A stretch of DNA of 64,000 nt from Setomelanomma holmii (lineage: Eukaryota; Ascomycota; Dothideomycetes; Pleosporales; Phaeosphaeriaceae). Numbering within the stretch: position 1 is the first letter of the stretch; the number at the start of each line of letters is the position of its first letter. The notes beneath the pieces were generated by a model. The model had not been told where the DNA came from. It was given only the letters and a program-made list of their open reading frames with translations, and did no database searches. The stretch covers positions 6,445 through 70,444 of the forward strand of contig ML978164.1 of the NCBI GenBank assembly GCA_010015745.1, in the 5' to 3' direction. This document shows, one piece after another, positions 15,305 to 26,258 of this stretch. The position numbers and the translations under genes are program-made.

Positions 15305-16288
15305 TCAACGCCAAACTCGCAGTCCAGCAACCTGATTGCCACTCCACTGCACCATCCTAGCCCAGCCATTCCTCGCGCAATATGCCTCTGCCCAATACGC
15401 CTCTGCCCAATCAATAATCTCTCGTGTGGGCGCAGGATTGAATCCAGGATAATCAGGGCCCTCTTCGCCGAATCCCGGATCAGCACAACCTCCTGGGCCC
15501 GGATCTCGAAAGCTCCAATCCATATTCTTCAAGTCGGGACAGTGCGCTTTGCACTTACACCGTTTGCCCCCAAGGTAAGTGATGGCATCGCATCGCTCAG
15601 CCATGGTAAGCGAATGAAGCCACCCTCCAAGAAGTTCGTTGTCTTTCTTTTCAGCAAGGGCAATCGGGATATAGCAAGCTACCATCTGATCTTCGGGCCA
15701 GGCTAGAAGATAAGGATTCTTGATGTCTGGATCGAAGCAGGTTTCGAGCGTATCACACGCACCATCTATTTTTGCCTCAGAACGTAGGGGCAAGTTCCAG
15801 AAGTCTGCACCAACCATTTTCAGCGCTGTACAGAACTTGTCCTCGGCGGTCTTGTTGAATTGTCGAGGGGTGTCCTCGAAGGGTGAAAGTCCAAGGAACT
15901 CCATGTCAACGAGGCCCACATCCTTGATCCATATTCCACCAGTTGAAGGCCAACATGCGACTCTTGCACCAGACCTTGTCAAGCTTGATCGCGAATGAGG
16001 TTCCGAGATATCTTTTACCCAGATTTCGTGGGACAAACTCGAGTCATCTGAGATGAGCCGCATGTCTATGTCGAACGGCATGGCCGGATCATCTTTGGAA
16101 GACCGCTCGTGCGATCCAGTCCTTCCGCGGCTGTTGGGACTCCTTGTGTCTTTCTGGTCGTTCAAGCTCGAGGCAGCATGGTTTTGCGCTTGGAAGGGAT
16201 TCCAGTGCCTCCAAGATATGGACAATGCAGATGGCGCGAAGAACAAGAGAAAGGCAATCATCGTAGGGAGCTTCATCCTGCTCTTCAT
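15305..16288 (-). CDS. Secreted cysteine-containing protein, candidate effector-like
   Basis: Single-exon gene of 327 aa. MKSRMKLPTMIAFLLFFAPSALS is a good signal peptide. The mature part begins with a Ser/Arg/Asn-rich low-complexity region and then a compact domain with 13 or so Cys, including ACDTLETCFD, RCDAITYLGGKRCKCKAHCPDL and GGCADPGFGE. Near the C-terminus the sequence IDWAEAYWAEAYCARNGW contains a perfect five-residue duplication (WAEAY), visible as a 15-bp direct repeat near 15389-15418. No known domain is recognised. A secreted role at the hyphal surface or host interface is possible but is inference from the signal peptide and Cys content only. Confidence 0.68.
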   Translation of the reverse strand: MKSRMKLPTMIAFLLFFAPSALSISWRHWNPFQAQNHAASSLNDQKDTRSPNSRGRTGSHERSSKDDPAMPFDIDMRLISDDSSLSHEIWVKDISEPHSRSSLTRSGARVACWPSTGGIWIKDVGLVDMEFLGLSPFEDTPRQFNKTAEDKFCTALKMVGADFWNLPLRSEAKIDGACDTLETCFDPDIKNPYLLAWPEDQMVACYIPIALAEKKDNELLGGWLHSLTMAERCDAITYLGGKRCKCKAHCPDLKNMDWSFRDPGPGGCADPGFGEEGPDYPGFNPAPTREIIDWAEAYWAEAYCARNGWARMVQWSGNQVAGLRVWR

Positions 16289-16559
16289 GACTACTTCAGC
16301 GACTGAAAGACATTAGGTGATCTCTTAATTCATGGTTTTGCTTAAGTGATATTCTGAGTGGGACACGTTGTCTTCATGCTGTAATGAAGACGCCAAGCAG
16401 GCAACTCTACCAGCGGGTAACCACGCCGCACGCAATTCACGCGACGACTTATGTCCACCTCCTTTTTCTAGCGTACTCGCAGCACTTGAGAGACTTGTTG
16501 CTCATCGCTGTGATGCAGCGATCATGCCCAGTTGTCGCCGTCGCTCTCGAAATTGCATG

Positions 16560-16689
16560 CCACACTTCCACACTTCCACACTTCCACACTTCCACACTTC
16601 CACACTTCCACACTTCCACNNNNNNNNNNCCACACTTCCACACTTCCACACTTCCACACTTCCACACTTCCACACTTCCACACTTCCAC
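16560..16689. repeat. 8-bp minisatellite (CACTTCCA)n with an assembly gap
   Basis: Tandem copies of CACTTCCA run from about 16560 to 16689, interrupted by ten N at 16620-16629. The true copy number is therefore unknown. The array stops three bases before the stop codon of the sugar transporter on the minus strand, so it forms the start of that gene's 3' untranslated region. Confidence 0.92.
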
Positions 16690-16692
16690 CCA

Positions 16693-18479
16693 TCACACCC
16701 GAACTTCATCAATCGTCTCCACTCCCTTCTCCCCCGGCCCATCATGATATACACGATCCTCATCCTCATCGTAAAAGAAGCCAAATTGCCTCTGCATCTG
16801 CTCGATCCCACGAGGGTCGAGGAAGGGTAACTCCTTCGCGGCCTTGACATAGCTCATATTCTCCAAATGTCCCTTGGCGAAGATCAAATCGATCTCCTCT
16901 AAACTTCTTTGCTTCGTCTCAGGGTAGAAAATGTAAATGAACGGCAAGAAGCACGCGTTCACTACGGCGAAGAACACGTACGTGCCCCACTTGATGTGAT
17001 CAATCATAATCGGCGTGATCATGACGACTAGGAAGTCTGCGCATACTTCGTTAGTTCACGTTTCCCAATCCTTCGTACTTGTAGACTTACTAAACAGCCA
17101 ATTCGTGCACGTCGACACAGCATTCGCCTTCCCCCTCGTCTTGACCGGATTCACCTCCGCCGGATACAACCACGGCAGCGGCAACCACGTCGCCGCAAAG
17201 AACGCAATATACGTAAACAGCCCCACCGCCGCGCCCTTCGCCGCACTCGTCGTGCCAGGAATCAACCCGCCAAACACCAACACCATGCTCAAGCCCTGGC
17301 CAAACGTGCCAATCAAGAAAAGTTTCCTGCGCCCCGTGCGCTCGATGACGAACCAGGAGGTGGTGGCGAAGATGGCATATACGATCATGTTTACACCGCC
17401 GAGGAGCAGGGAGAGTTCGTGCGTTGCGCCGATAGAGTTTTGGAAGAGGAAGGGGAAGTAGTATATCACGGCATTACAGCCGCCGATTTGCTGCATTAGC
17501 TGCGAACTCGCGCCCAGACACATGCGTCTGAAATGCTGCGTCTTGCCGTTCGAGAATAGCGCTGAGAAGGGGGTGATACCACCCTTATGCCCAGAAGCAC
17601 GAATACTGTCCATAATAATATGTGCTTCGAAGCGCGTTTCCTCGTCATCAATCGCGTGGCCGCGCAGCGCTGCAATCACCTTGGCTGCGTCTTCGTGTCG
17701 GTCTTTAGTGAGTAGCCAGCGTGGCGATTCGGGGAGCCATATCATGCCCAGCATGAGGATGAGGGCGAAGACGGTCTGGAAGGCGATGGGGAAGCGCCAG
17801 GAGAAATTGTCGGAGCCGTAGGAGCAGCCGTAGTCGATCCAATAGGCGATTAGGGTACCGAAGGCGATGGTGCCGCCTTCGATGCAGATGAGGAGACCGT
17901 GGTTCTTGGTCTTCGAACACTCGGCTTGGTATGTAGGGATAGTGGCTGTATTGATTCCGTTGCCGATGCCGGTCACGACGCGTCCGATAATGAATTGCGC
18001 AGTGGCATTGTGTCCTTTAAACGCAGTGATTTGGATGATAACGCCGAGAATCATGATGCTGGCCCCGATGATGATGCCTCTACGGCGCCCGAGGAAGTCG
18101 CCTAGGATGAGCATGGTGATTGCGCCCAAAAGACCTGTGTGTTAACGTCAGTATGTACAAGTTGTAGTGGTGCTGCCAGATGACAGGGACTCGTACATCC
18201 GATTTCGTATATGGCAGTCACAAAGCCTTGCCATGTTGAGTTATTGTATGTTTCGGGAAAATAGGACATGAATGGTTCGGCGGATATGATGCCAGACATG
18301 ACTCCCTCTGGTGTAATGTCAGTGTCTTTCTTAATATTCGAAGCAAGGCACTTACGATCGTAGCCAAACAAGAGAAAGCCCGTGGTAGCGATGACCGAGA
18401 CTGTCAGATCCAGTGGTCTGCCACGCATCCCCATGAAGCGAGGATGCTTTGCTACCGTGATCAGAGCGTTGTCCGCCAT
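16693..18479 (-). CDS. MFS hexose/monosaccharide transporter
   Basis: Four exons (18479-18356, 18307-18197, 18134-17091, 17036-16693) give 540 aa, standard for fungal sugar porters with twelve membrane helices. The junctions restore family motifs: LLFGYDQGVMSG across intron 1, IYEIGCLLGAI across intron 2, and CTNWLFNFLVVMITP across intron 3. Other motifs are GDFLGRRRG, the PESPRWLLTKDR sugar-porter signature, QQIGGCNAVIYYFPFLF (sugar-binding helix 7) and PETKQRSLEEID at the end of helix 12. It imports hexoses or related monosaccharides across the plasma membrane by proton symport or facilitated diffusion; the exact sugar cannot be told. It is unrelated in position to the lac pair. The stop codon abuts the minisatellite. 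Confidence 0.92.
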
Positions 18480-19138
18480 GTTTGCGCTCTCGTGTCGTTC
18501 AACCTATATAGCTGAGATCGAAAGACGTGCTCTGTAAACGTCGCTTTAGCTCGTCTTGAAGACGGAATCCAAGCAACACAACAGAACTTGGAGAGTAGCA
18601 GCAACATGTGGGGTACTGCTGGTTCTTAAAAGTGGTGCGCACCCATTTTTGCTCCATGTTTTCCCCGTGTTTCTCCGCCATACTGACCCACTTTAACATG
18701 TTGAATCTTCTGTCGGCAGTGATTGGCACTTCTTTCCAAGGTTATGACAGATGCTACTGCCGTGTCCTGGTCAAAAGGTGGCATGTGGAACGTCACTTAT
18801 CACGGAGATTGCCTGTGCTGGTTAGGCTGAAGCAAGCTCTGAGGCGCATTGCCTGTTTGGGCTGGACTGGCGGGCGTCAGGCCTACGTGACGATGTGCCG
18901 GGTAGATGCCGAGGCATGGGACGTTGGGATGTCACCTTTGCAAGGTGTTTGAGAACTGATGATGCGTTAAGGTGATGGCATGGAGTCTAAAGGTGCTGTT
19001 GATAATTGAAAAGGAACTCGGAAGGCGAGATGTTAGACTCGGTAGTCCATCTTCAATTGTTGATCTCGGCCTGCCGATCCTCAGTTTGATGCACAGGCAT
19101 TGTTAGCCGTACACCTAGTCCGGGGTATAGCGCAGATC
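18480..19138. other. Intergenic region upstream of the sugar transporter
   Basis: About 660 bp with the transporter promoter and the 3' end of MSH3. A 114-codon plus-strand frame at 18608-18952 has no family resemblance and I do not call it. Confidence 0.45.
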
Positions 19139-22100
19139 TCATAATTGCTCAATCCCATCCACAAGCTTATCGAGGCTTCCATCTGTGCCATCCTTGAGAA
19201 GCCCGCTCATGATCCGCGATCTGTCACATGTCAGCGTAATGTCCAACGATCTACTTGAATGTGTTTCACTCACAAGTTGCCCATCTTACACGCTACCATA
19301 CTCTCTTCCAGCTCCCTCGACTTGATCTCGGCAACGCCGATGACCTTCTCCGGTACTCTAGCTAAGCGTGCAACGTTGAGTCCATACGAACGGTGGCTTG
19401 TGCCCTCCGCAACTTCGTACAAAAACACCACTTCCTTGCCGCCATCGCGCTCTTCGAAAGACATGTGGACGTTCTTCAATTCGCCCTGGAAGCGATTCTG
19501 TAGGCGTGCTAAGTGTTGATAATGCGTGATGAAGAGAGTCATGGACTGCAAATCGCGAATGACGTAGTCTAGCACCGCTTCTGCAATGGCGACGCCGTCG
19601 AAGGTGCTCGTTCCTCTACCAAGCTCATCAAGGATAATCAGGCTGCGTGGTGTCGCGGACTTGAGAATATCAGATGTCTCGTTGAGTTCAACCATGAACG
19701 TTGATTCACCCTTCAGCATGTTGTCGAAAGCGCCCATGCGCGTGAAAACTGCATCGAGCATTCCGAGTCGTGCTTCTGAAGCTGGCACGTAAGATCCTAT
19801 TTGACCCATGATAGCAATGAGCGCTGCGGAACGCACATAAGACGACTTGCCGCCCATATTTGGGCCTGTGACGAGCATCGCGCGAGTGGAAACGTGTGAG
19901 AGGTGGAGGTCGTTGGGAACGTAGGAATCGAGAAGGAGTTGTTCGACCATTGGGTGACGACCACCTACTATATTGAGCTCAGTCGTGTCGACGAAGGTGG
20001 GCTTAATGTAACCGGGCTGGCTGGCTAAAGTGGCCAAGGACAGCAGCGCATCGAGAGTTGCGAGGCTGTGGACACAATCGCGAAGTTCTTGATATTTGGC
20101 TGAAATATCGTCAAGAAGGCCCTTGAAGGCAGCGTCACAGGCTGCCGCCAGTGATTCCTTGTACTGATCCCGCTCTTGCAGCATGCGCTTGACTTCTGGG
20201 GTATGGAAGCGGAGCGTTGACTTCGTTGCCGATATCTGCTGCCATGACGCCGGCACCTTCTTTTCTTCCGGCGACTTGCGCTTGACTTCAATAAGGTACT
20301 CTATGCCAGCAACAGTGACATAGTCAACCTTGGTCTTTCCCAGCTTTGCGGCTGCTTCCTTTCGGTGGGTGTCAAGATCATGCTCGACCGAGGCAATACT
20401 AAGCTTCAGATCGTTGATGTTCTCTGCCTCGAACTCCTCGCGGAAGAAGCCGTATTTATCATCGTCTTTCGCAGCTCTGGCATTGATTCTCTCGAGGAAG
20501 CCATTGACATCTTCGTATATCTTCGGTATATTTGATACTGCATCGCTGAGTAAAGTCGAAGTGAAGCCACTTTCTCCCGCTGTCTTGACGGATAGGTATT
20601 GACTTGCGATGTCTTGGAGTGTTTGGAGAGCAGCCAGCAGCTCTGGCCGCGAGCACTTCTTGTAGTATATACGAGTCAGAACCTTCTCGAGGTCGGTCTT
20701 GATCTTCCCCAGCAGAAACTTCACCTTGTCCACCGGAATCGTGTTCTCGCCCTCTTTGAGCTCCTCAACGGCAGCGACGCGCTCTTCCAGTCTCTCTTTG
20801 TCGATGAGGGGTCGACCGACCCATTTTCTGAGCAGACGCTGCCCGAACCGGGTCTTCGTCCTGTCCATTGTCCAGAAAAGGCTACCCTTCGCAGTGTAAT
20901 CTGTCTGGTTCTGATATATCTCCAGGCTTGATAACGTGTTGCCATTCAGGAGCATGTATGATCTTGCACTGAAGGGCTGGAAGTACTTTGTCAAATCGAA
21001 GACGTGCTCCAATCCATAGTCACTCAAATATGTTATCATCGCTGATAAGCATATGGTGACGTGCTCCGAGAGCTGATGTACTTTGTCAAGAACGACACCT
21101 TGTTGGTCTGACCCGCCCTCTTGGCTTGACTTCATCTTGCCGGCATAAAAGTTTGAGATGTGACTGTAGGCTTGGGCAGCCATAGTCTTTGGTTTCTCGA
21201 CCCTCTCCACGCGCGACCTGTCCCCAAAGACGTTGGTCTTGCTGGCGGAGAGGTGTTGTATGAGCTTGTCCGTGGCTTTCGACAGATCGCCGACAATGAG
21301 AAATTCCGCCGGTGCTATGTGAAGCAAGCGCGTCTCGATCTCGCTGCGCATGAAGCCGTCCTCGAAGTCATCGTAGATGATGTCGCCCGTCGCTGGCTGG
21401 ACAGCTACTAGCCCAACCTGCACCTTCTCGTCGGTACCCCAACCCTTCGCGTTTGTTTCAGTAATGCAGAGTAGATATCCAGTTGCTTGTGCACCCACAC
21501 CAGAGCCAACAGAAGGAGTCTCCAGGCCTTCCACATCATCTACATACGTGCCTTTTGTGTAGAGATTTGTGAGCTTTCGGACGAAGGGCGTGTTCCTGTT
21601 GGTTCCGGCTGCTTTGAGCGCTGCAGTTTCTAGTTGACGCACCACGCCGACTTTGTGATTCGCCTGTACGAGGCGCTTTACGTGGACTTGCAGTCGATGG
21701 ACAGGAAAGCTGGCAGAGGCAAAACGATCGTAGTGTGCTTCGGAAAGATGTTCATCGTAGCTGGGAAGGAGTGAGTCTCAACATAGCTTCCAGGATGGCG
21801 CCTGCACATACCGAAATTTTCCTGGGATGCACACGATTCCTAGCTCTTTCGACGCAGTCCGCGCATCCTCACCAAAGAACTTGAATTTGTATCCGACCTC
21901 CATGACTATGACCGTATCCAGATGCTTCCGTTTGATGTCCAGGTATTGCAGCTCCATAGGAGTGAGCTTCGAGGCCTTCTTCGTTGCAGTACCCTTACGG
22001 CCTTTTGTGGGCTTTGGGGCCGGCTCTTCGTCTTCTTCATCCCCATCTTCTCCTTCGCCTTCTCCCTCTTCTCCGTTCAGATTATCCGCAGAGATCATCT

Positions 22101-22620
22101 TGTTCCTCCTCCTCAGCTCTGCGAAGCTATCTGGTCGACCCAGCTTCTTGACAAATTTGTCGTGGAGCTTCTCCCTTTGCCTCTGCGTAGCCGCATCATC
22201 GATTTCGTTCTCATCGCGCACCACAGGAGATGACGAGAACAGAAACTTGGAAGTCCTCTCTGTGATCTTCGGCGGTTTCGGTGTGTTTAGGTTGGTAGCG
22301 GATGTTTGCACGAGCGACGGGCGTGGCGTATCTGCATCTCCATTCGTTGAACGCGCCCGCTTTGGAGGCGATGCCCGATTACTGTCTTCGTCTGCATTCT
22401 CATCAATTGAGCGCTTGCGGGCGGTCGGTTGCCTGACTGCGAGGGTGTCCTCAATATCGGACTCGTGGTTTGCACCATTGCCATTCGTGACGGCAGGCGC
22501 TGTGGGCTTCGCGTTGGCTTTCGGTGGTTGCGAAGGTTTGGGTGTAAAGAAGCTCGAGATCGTCTGCTGCTTACTCCTCTGTGACAAGCCCTGCGACGGC
22601 TGGCTGCTTTTTGGAGCCAT
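19139..22620 (-). CDS. msh3: DNA mismatch repair protein MSH3
   Basis: Three exons (22620-21812, 21760-19274, 19220-19139) give 1125 aa. MSH3 pairs with MSH2 (MutS-beta) and recognises insertion/deletion loops in the nucleus. The disordered N-terminus carries a PCNA-binding box, QQTISSFF, and several basic clusters. The MutS mismatch-binding domain follows ([28 protein letters not shown]), continued across intron 1 (GKFRYDEH). The clamp and lever regions lie in the middle. The ATPase has Walker [11 protein letters not shown] near residue 900, Walker [17 protein letters not shown] and ITHYQHLAR. The last short exon, spliced at [12 protein letters not shown], gives a tail ending IEQL; without it the protein would end early at ACKMGNL. 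It is divergent from the gamma-glutamyltransferase gene. Confidence 0.95.
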
Positions 22621-23406
22621 TGGGTTGGTATTTGCGGGGTTTTACCCCAAGGTGATGTTGGTGTGAATGGAAGGTGACGCGTGCGGAAGACGCGCTCGCG
22701 AAACGAAGTCACGTTGCGTCACATTGAAACTTTAGATGGATCTCGCACACCTACCGCATTGCAGACACCAAGCTATGTACCCACAAACGCAGCAACCGCT
22801 GACACGAGGGATAACCTATTGTGTATGTCTTCGCAACCTTCTAGCCTGGATTGCCTTGTCTTAGCGGCCAACTTTTGATTCTGACCTTGTCAAGCTTGTT
22901 AGGCTGGACAGCTTATTTCTACTAGGGAAAGCTTAATATTTGCATTGCGCGACAATAATCTTGCACAACGTGAACATCTGTAGGAATCCATAATCGAAAG
23001 ACGCAAGTCATCCCTCCTACAAAGAGAGCGCGATGAACGGCTATCGTCTCCACCCCCCAGCGTGGCTTATCGCTTCGGCTCCTCGCTTATCTTCACCAAG
23101 ACACTTTCCCGCCCTCTTCAAAAGCGCCGCAAGGCACGCAAGGCACAATGACGAGAATCTCACCGAGAGCCTCGCGTCGTCTCCGCAGCCCACTTGGATC
23201 CTGGCATCGGCCCGTGGGCTTTGGTAAGGTCCTTCCCAAACGGTGAAAGCCACGTCCGTATGTGGCGATTAGCACTGACTATCACCGACGCACGCAATCG
23301 GCAAGCACGAGGCAGCCCGGTTGTCGGGCCTTAAGTAATGATCTCACTGCTTGTTGACCTTGTCTCTTCCACTCTACGTGGCTATCACTATCTGGAATTT
23401 GGGACA
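22621..23406. other. Divergent promoter region, MSH3 and gamma-glutamyltransferase
   Basis: About 790 bp between two start codons that face away from each other. A 64-codon plus-strand frame at 23033-23227 lacks support. No RNA gene is seen. Confidence 0.5.
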
Positions 23407-25243
23407 ATGGTTTGCGGTGCTGCATCTTGGTCGCGGTGGTTGACGGGGCTCTTGACTGTGCAGTCGGTACTTGCGGGCCCGTACTCGAGCGAGGCGCCAT
23501 ATCCGTCGAGCACGCCGTCACCGCCAGTACTGCGAGACGGACAGCTTGGTGCTGTGGCTTCAGAGGCTGAAATATGCAGTCACATTGGCATTGACCTTCT
23601 GAAGGCTGGTGGAAACGCTGCCGATGCGTTGGTCGGTACGGTGTTCTGCATTGGTACTGTTGGCATGTACCATAGCGGTGAGTTGAGAGAAGCGCGCAAT
23701 ACGCCTTGCGGAAGGAGACTTGATCATGAACTGACGGGTTTCAGGACTGGGAGGTGGAGGCTTCATGCTTGTCCGAGCACCCAATGGAAGTTATGAGTTT
23801 ATCGACTTCCGTGAAACAGCACCATCAGCTGCTTTTGAGGACATGTACAACAACAACACTGATGCTAGTTTAGAAGGTGGTCTTGCATCCGGTGTCCCAG
23901 GAGAAGTTCGCGGACTTCAACATCTCCACGAAAACTACGGTCAGCTCCCTTGGGCCACCGTCCTTCAGCCCGCCATCAACGTTGCTCGCTATGGTTGGCG
24001 CGTCAATGCAGACCTTGTCAAATATATGGCTTCGGCGATTGCTTCAGCTGGCGAGAACGCGACTTCCAACTTCCTTGTTGATGACGTCGAATTCGCACTC
24101 GACTTTGCGCCCCAAGGGCGACTTCTCAAGCTCAACGAGACTATCACACGAAAGCGATATGCCAACACACTCGAGACGATCGCCCAGCAAGGACCAGATG
24201 CATTCTACACTGGTCCCATCGCCGAAGCCACCATCAATGCATTGCAAGCCAAGAATGGAACCATGACGCTCCAAGACCTCCAAAACTACACCGTGGCTAT
24301 CCGCATACCCTCCACTATCACCTACCGCGACTATAAACTAACCGCCTGTTCCGCTCCAAGCGGCGGCGAAGTCGCCCTGACCGTTTTGAAAATCATGGAA
24401 GGCTACTCAGACGTCGGATCTCCCACCAACCTCAATCTAACCACGCACCGCCTCGACGAATCCATGAAATTCGCCTACGGCATGCGTGCCAACCTCGGCG
24501 ACCCCTTATTCCTAAACGGCATCGACAGATACCAAAACGAAATGCTCTCCGCCTCGACCGCCGCCGAAGTCCGCTCCAAAATCTCAGACACGCGCACTTT
24601 CAATGTATCCTACTACGACCCCTCTGGCCTCGAATCCCTCGAAACACCGGGCACATCACACGTCGTGACGGCAGACCACACCGGTCTGGCCATTACGTTG
24701 ACCACGACCGTGAACCTGCTATTCGGCAGCAAACTCGTCGTCCCAGAAACAGGCGTGATTATGAACAACGAAATGAACGACTTCAGCATCCCCGGCGTGA
24801 GCAACGCATTCGGCTACATCCCCAGCCCAGCGAACTTCATCCGCCCGGGGAAGAGGCCGCTGAGCAGCATTTCCCCAGTCATCGTTGAACACCTTAATTC
24901 CTCAAGCCTCATAGATGCGTTTTACGTCGCCATCGGCGCCGCAGGCGGGTCGAGAATCATCACGAGCACAATCCAGAACTTGATCCACATTCTCGACGGA
25001 AACAACACGGTTGCTGAAGCACTCGCGCAGCCAAGGATACATGATCAACTCGTTCCCGCAAGGGTCGAGTTTGAGTACAGCTTTGATAATAGCACGACGG
25101 CGTTTTTGAAGGGACTGGGTGCGAATGTTACATGGGTGGCGCCCGGCGCGAGTACGGCGCAGGGATTGAGGAGGCTGGGGAATGGCACGTTTGAAGCAGC
25201 GGGGGAGCCGAGACAGTCGAACAGTGGTGGTTTTGTTGTTTGA
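23407..25243 (+). CDS. Gamma-glutamyltransferase (gamma-glutamyltranspeptidase)
   Basis: Exons 23407-23677 and 23745-25243 give 589 aa. I start at 23407 because MVCGAASWSRWLTGLLTVQSVLA is a fitting signal peptide; an in-frame ATG at 23338 would only add a hydrophobic prefix. The enzyme cleaves the gamma-glutamyl bond of glutathione, in the vacuole or outside the cell. Family features are AGGNAADALVGTVFCIGTVGMYHSGLGGGGFML (split by the intron, GGA across the junction), FRETAP, then the autocleavage site before the catalytic Thr in TPGTSHVVTADHTG, and GGSRIITSTIQNLIHILDGN near the end. Many N-glycosylation sequons agree with passage through the secretory pathway. Confidence 0.93.
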
Positions 25244-26258
25244 GGTCGGAGAGTGTGTTTAGATAGGAATGTCTGGTGCGCAGTTTGGGCGCCATAGCTT
25301 CTCCTCTTGAATAGCTCAGAAGATATTCGTAACAATGAGGAGTCAATACTGGAAACTCCCAGTGACATTGCAAGCTGGAGAACGTCGATAAAATACCATC
25401 TTTGTCCGTTATTAAGTTTGAACATTTTCATTGAAATTGTCGTGGCTAGACTAGACTACTAACTCTACTGACTAGAAGGACGTAGTTATCCCAAAAAGCT
25501 TACGGAAAAAGCAGATAGAGAGGTCATTCGCAAATCTCGATGACATCGCTTTTGCCGAAGGGCAAGTATACATTACAGGTGGAGAAGGGGGCAGAGATAC
25601 CTTTCGTTTGATGAAATGTTACCTGGAAGAGGTATGTAATCTCTCATCGTGGATACAGGTGTGTGAATACGTAGTCTTCTCTTTCGACGAACATTGGGCC
25701 TATCGTGATGAGGGCGAGAGACTCTGGTCCGAGACGTATATGCAATGTAGCGAATCAGAGGTCATACGCAGTACAGGGAGGGAGTGAGGATGCGGAGGTT
25801 GAACTTCGGGGCCTGACGAACCTCAACTGCAGGAGAGTCAGCCAGATAATATCGCATAGCAACAGGACCAGATCGTACCATGTGACTTTTCGTACGCCTA
25901 GTAGCGAGTCCGTTGAGCGTGATTTTTCACTGGTGCGACGCTGATGGATGCGATGTTCTCGCTTTGCTTCGCTCTGTGACAATTTTGGGTTAGCAGGTAT
26001 TTGGAGAGAGTTGAGAAGTGGTGATTACATTTCGCTAGCAGCCGTGCAAAGATTGAAATAGATGATAAGGAAGCATATGTGAAGGAAGAACGGCGCGAGT
26101 ACTATGGCGATGCGGTCGTTGATCTCCACAGCTTCATCTTGAAGCCGAGCCTGACCTTTCCCAGCGTGTTATGTGTCTCCCACTTGAGGACTACAGAATG
26201 CGCTGAGTCTAGTCAGACTGGTGGAGCACCGATCAGTTGCCGCATTTGATACGGTGAT
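25244..26258. other. Intergenic, about 1 kb, no gene seen
   Basis: Lies between two gene 3' ends. The frames present are short and without family resemblance. I found no tRNA-like B box. Confidence 0.45.

Noticed and set aside
16384..16850. Repeat-containing frames across the minisatellite and N gap
   Set aside because: They consist mostly of translated repeat and pass through unknown bases.
18608..18952. 114-codon plus-strand frame upstream of the sugar transporter
   Set aside because: Composition is unlike the confirmed genes here and no motif is present.
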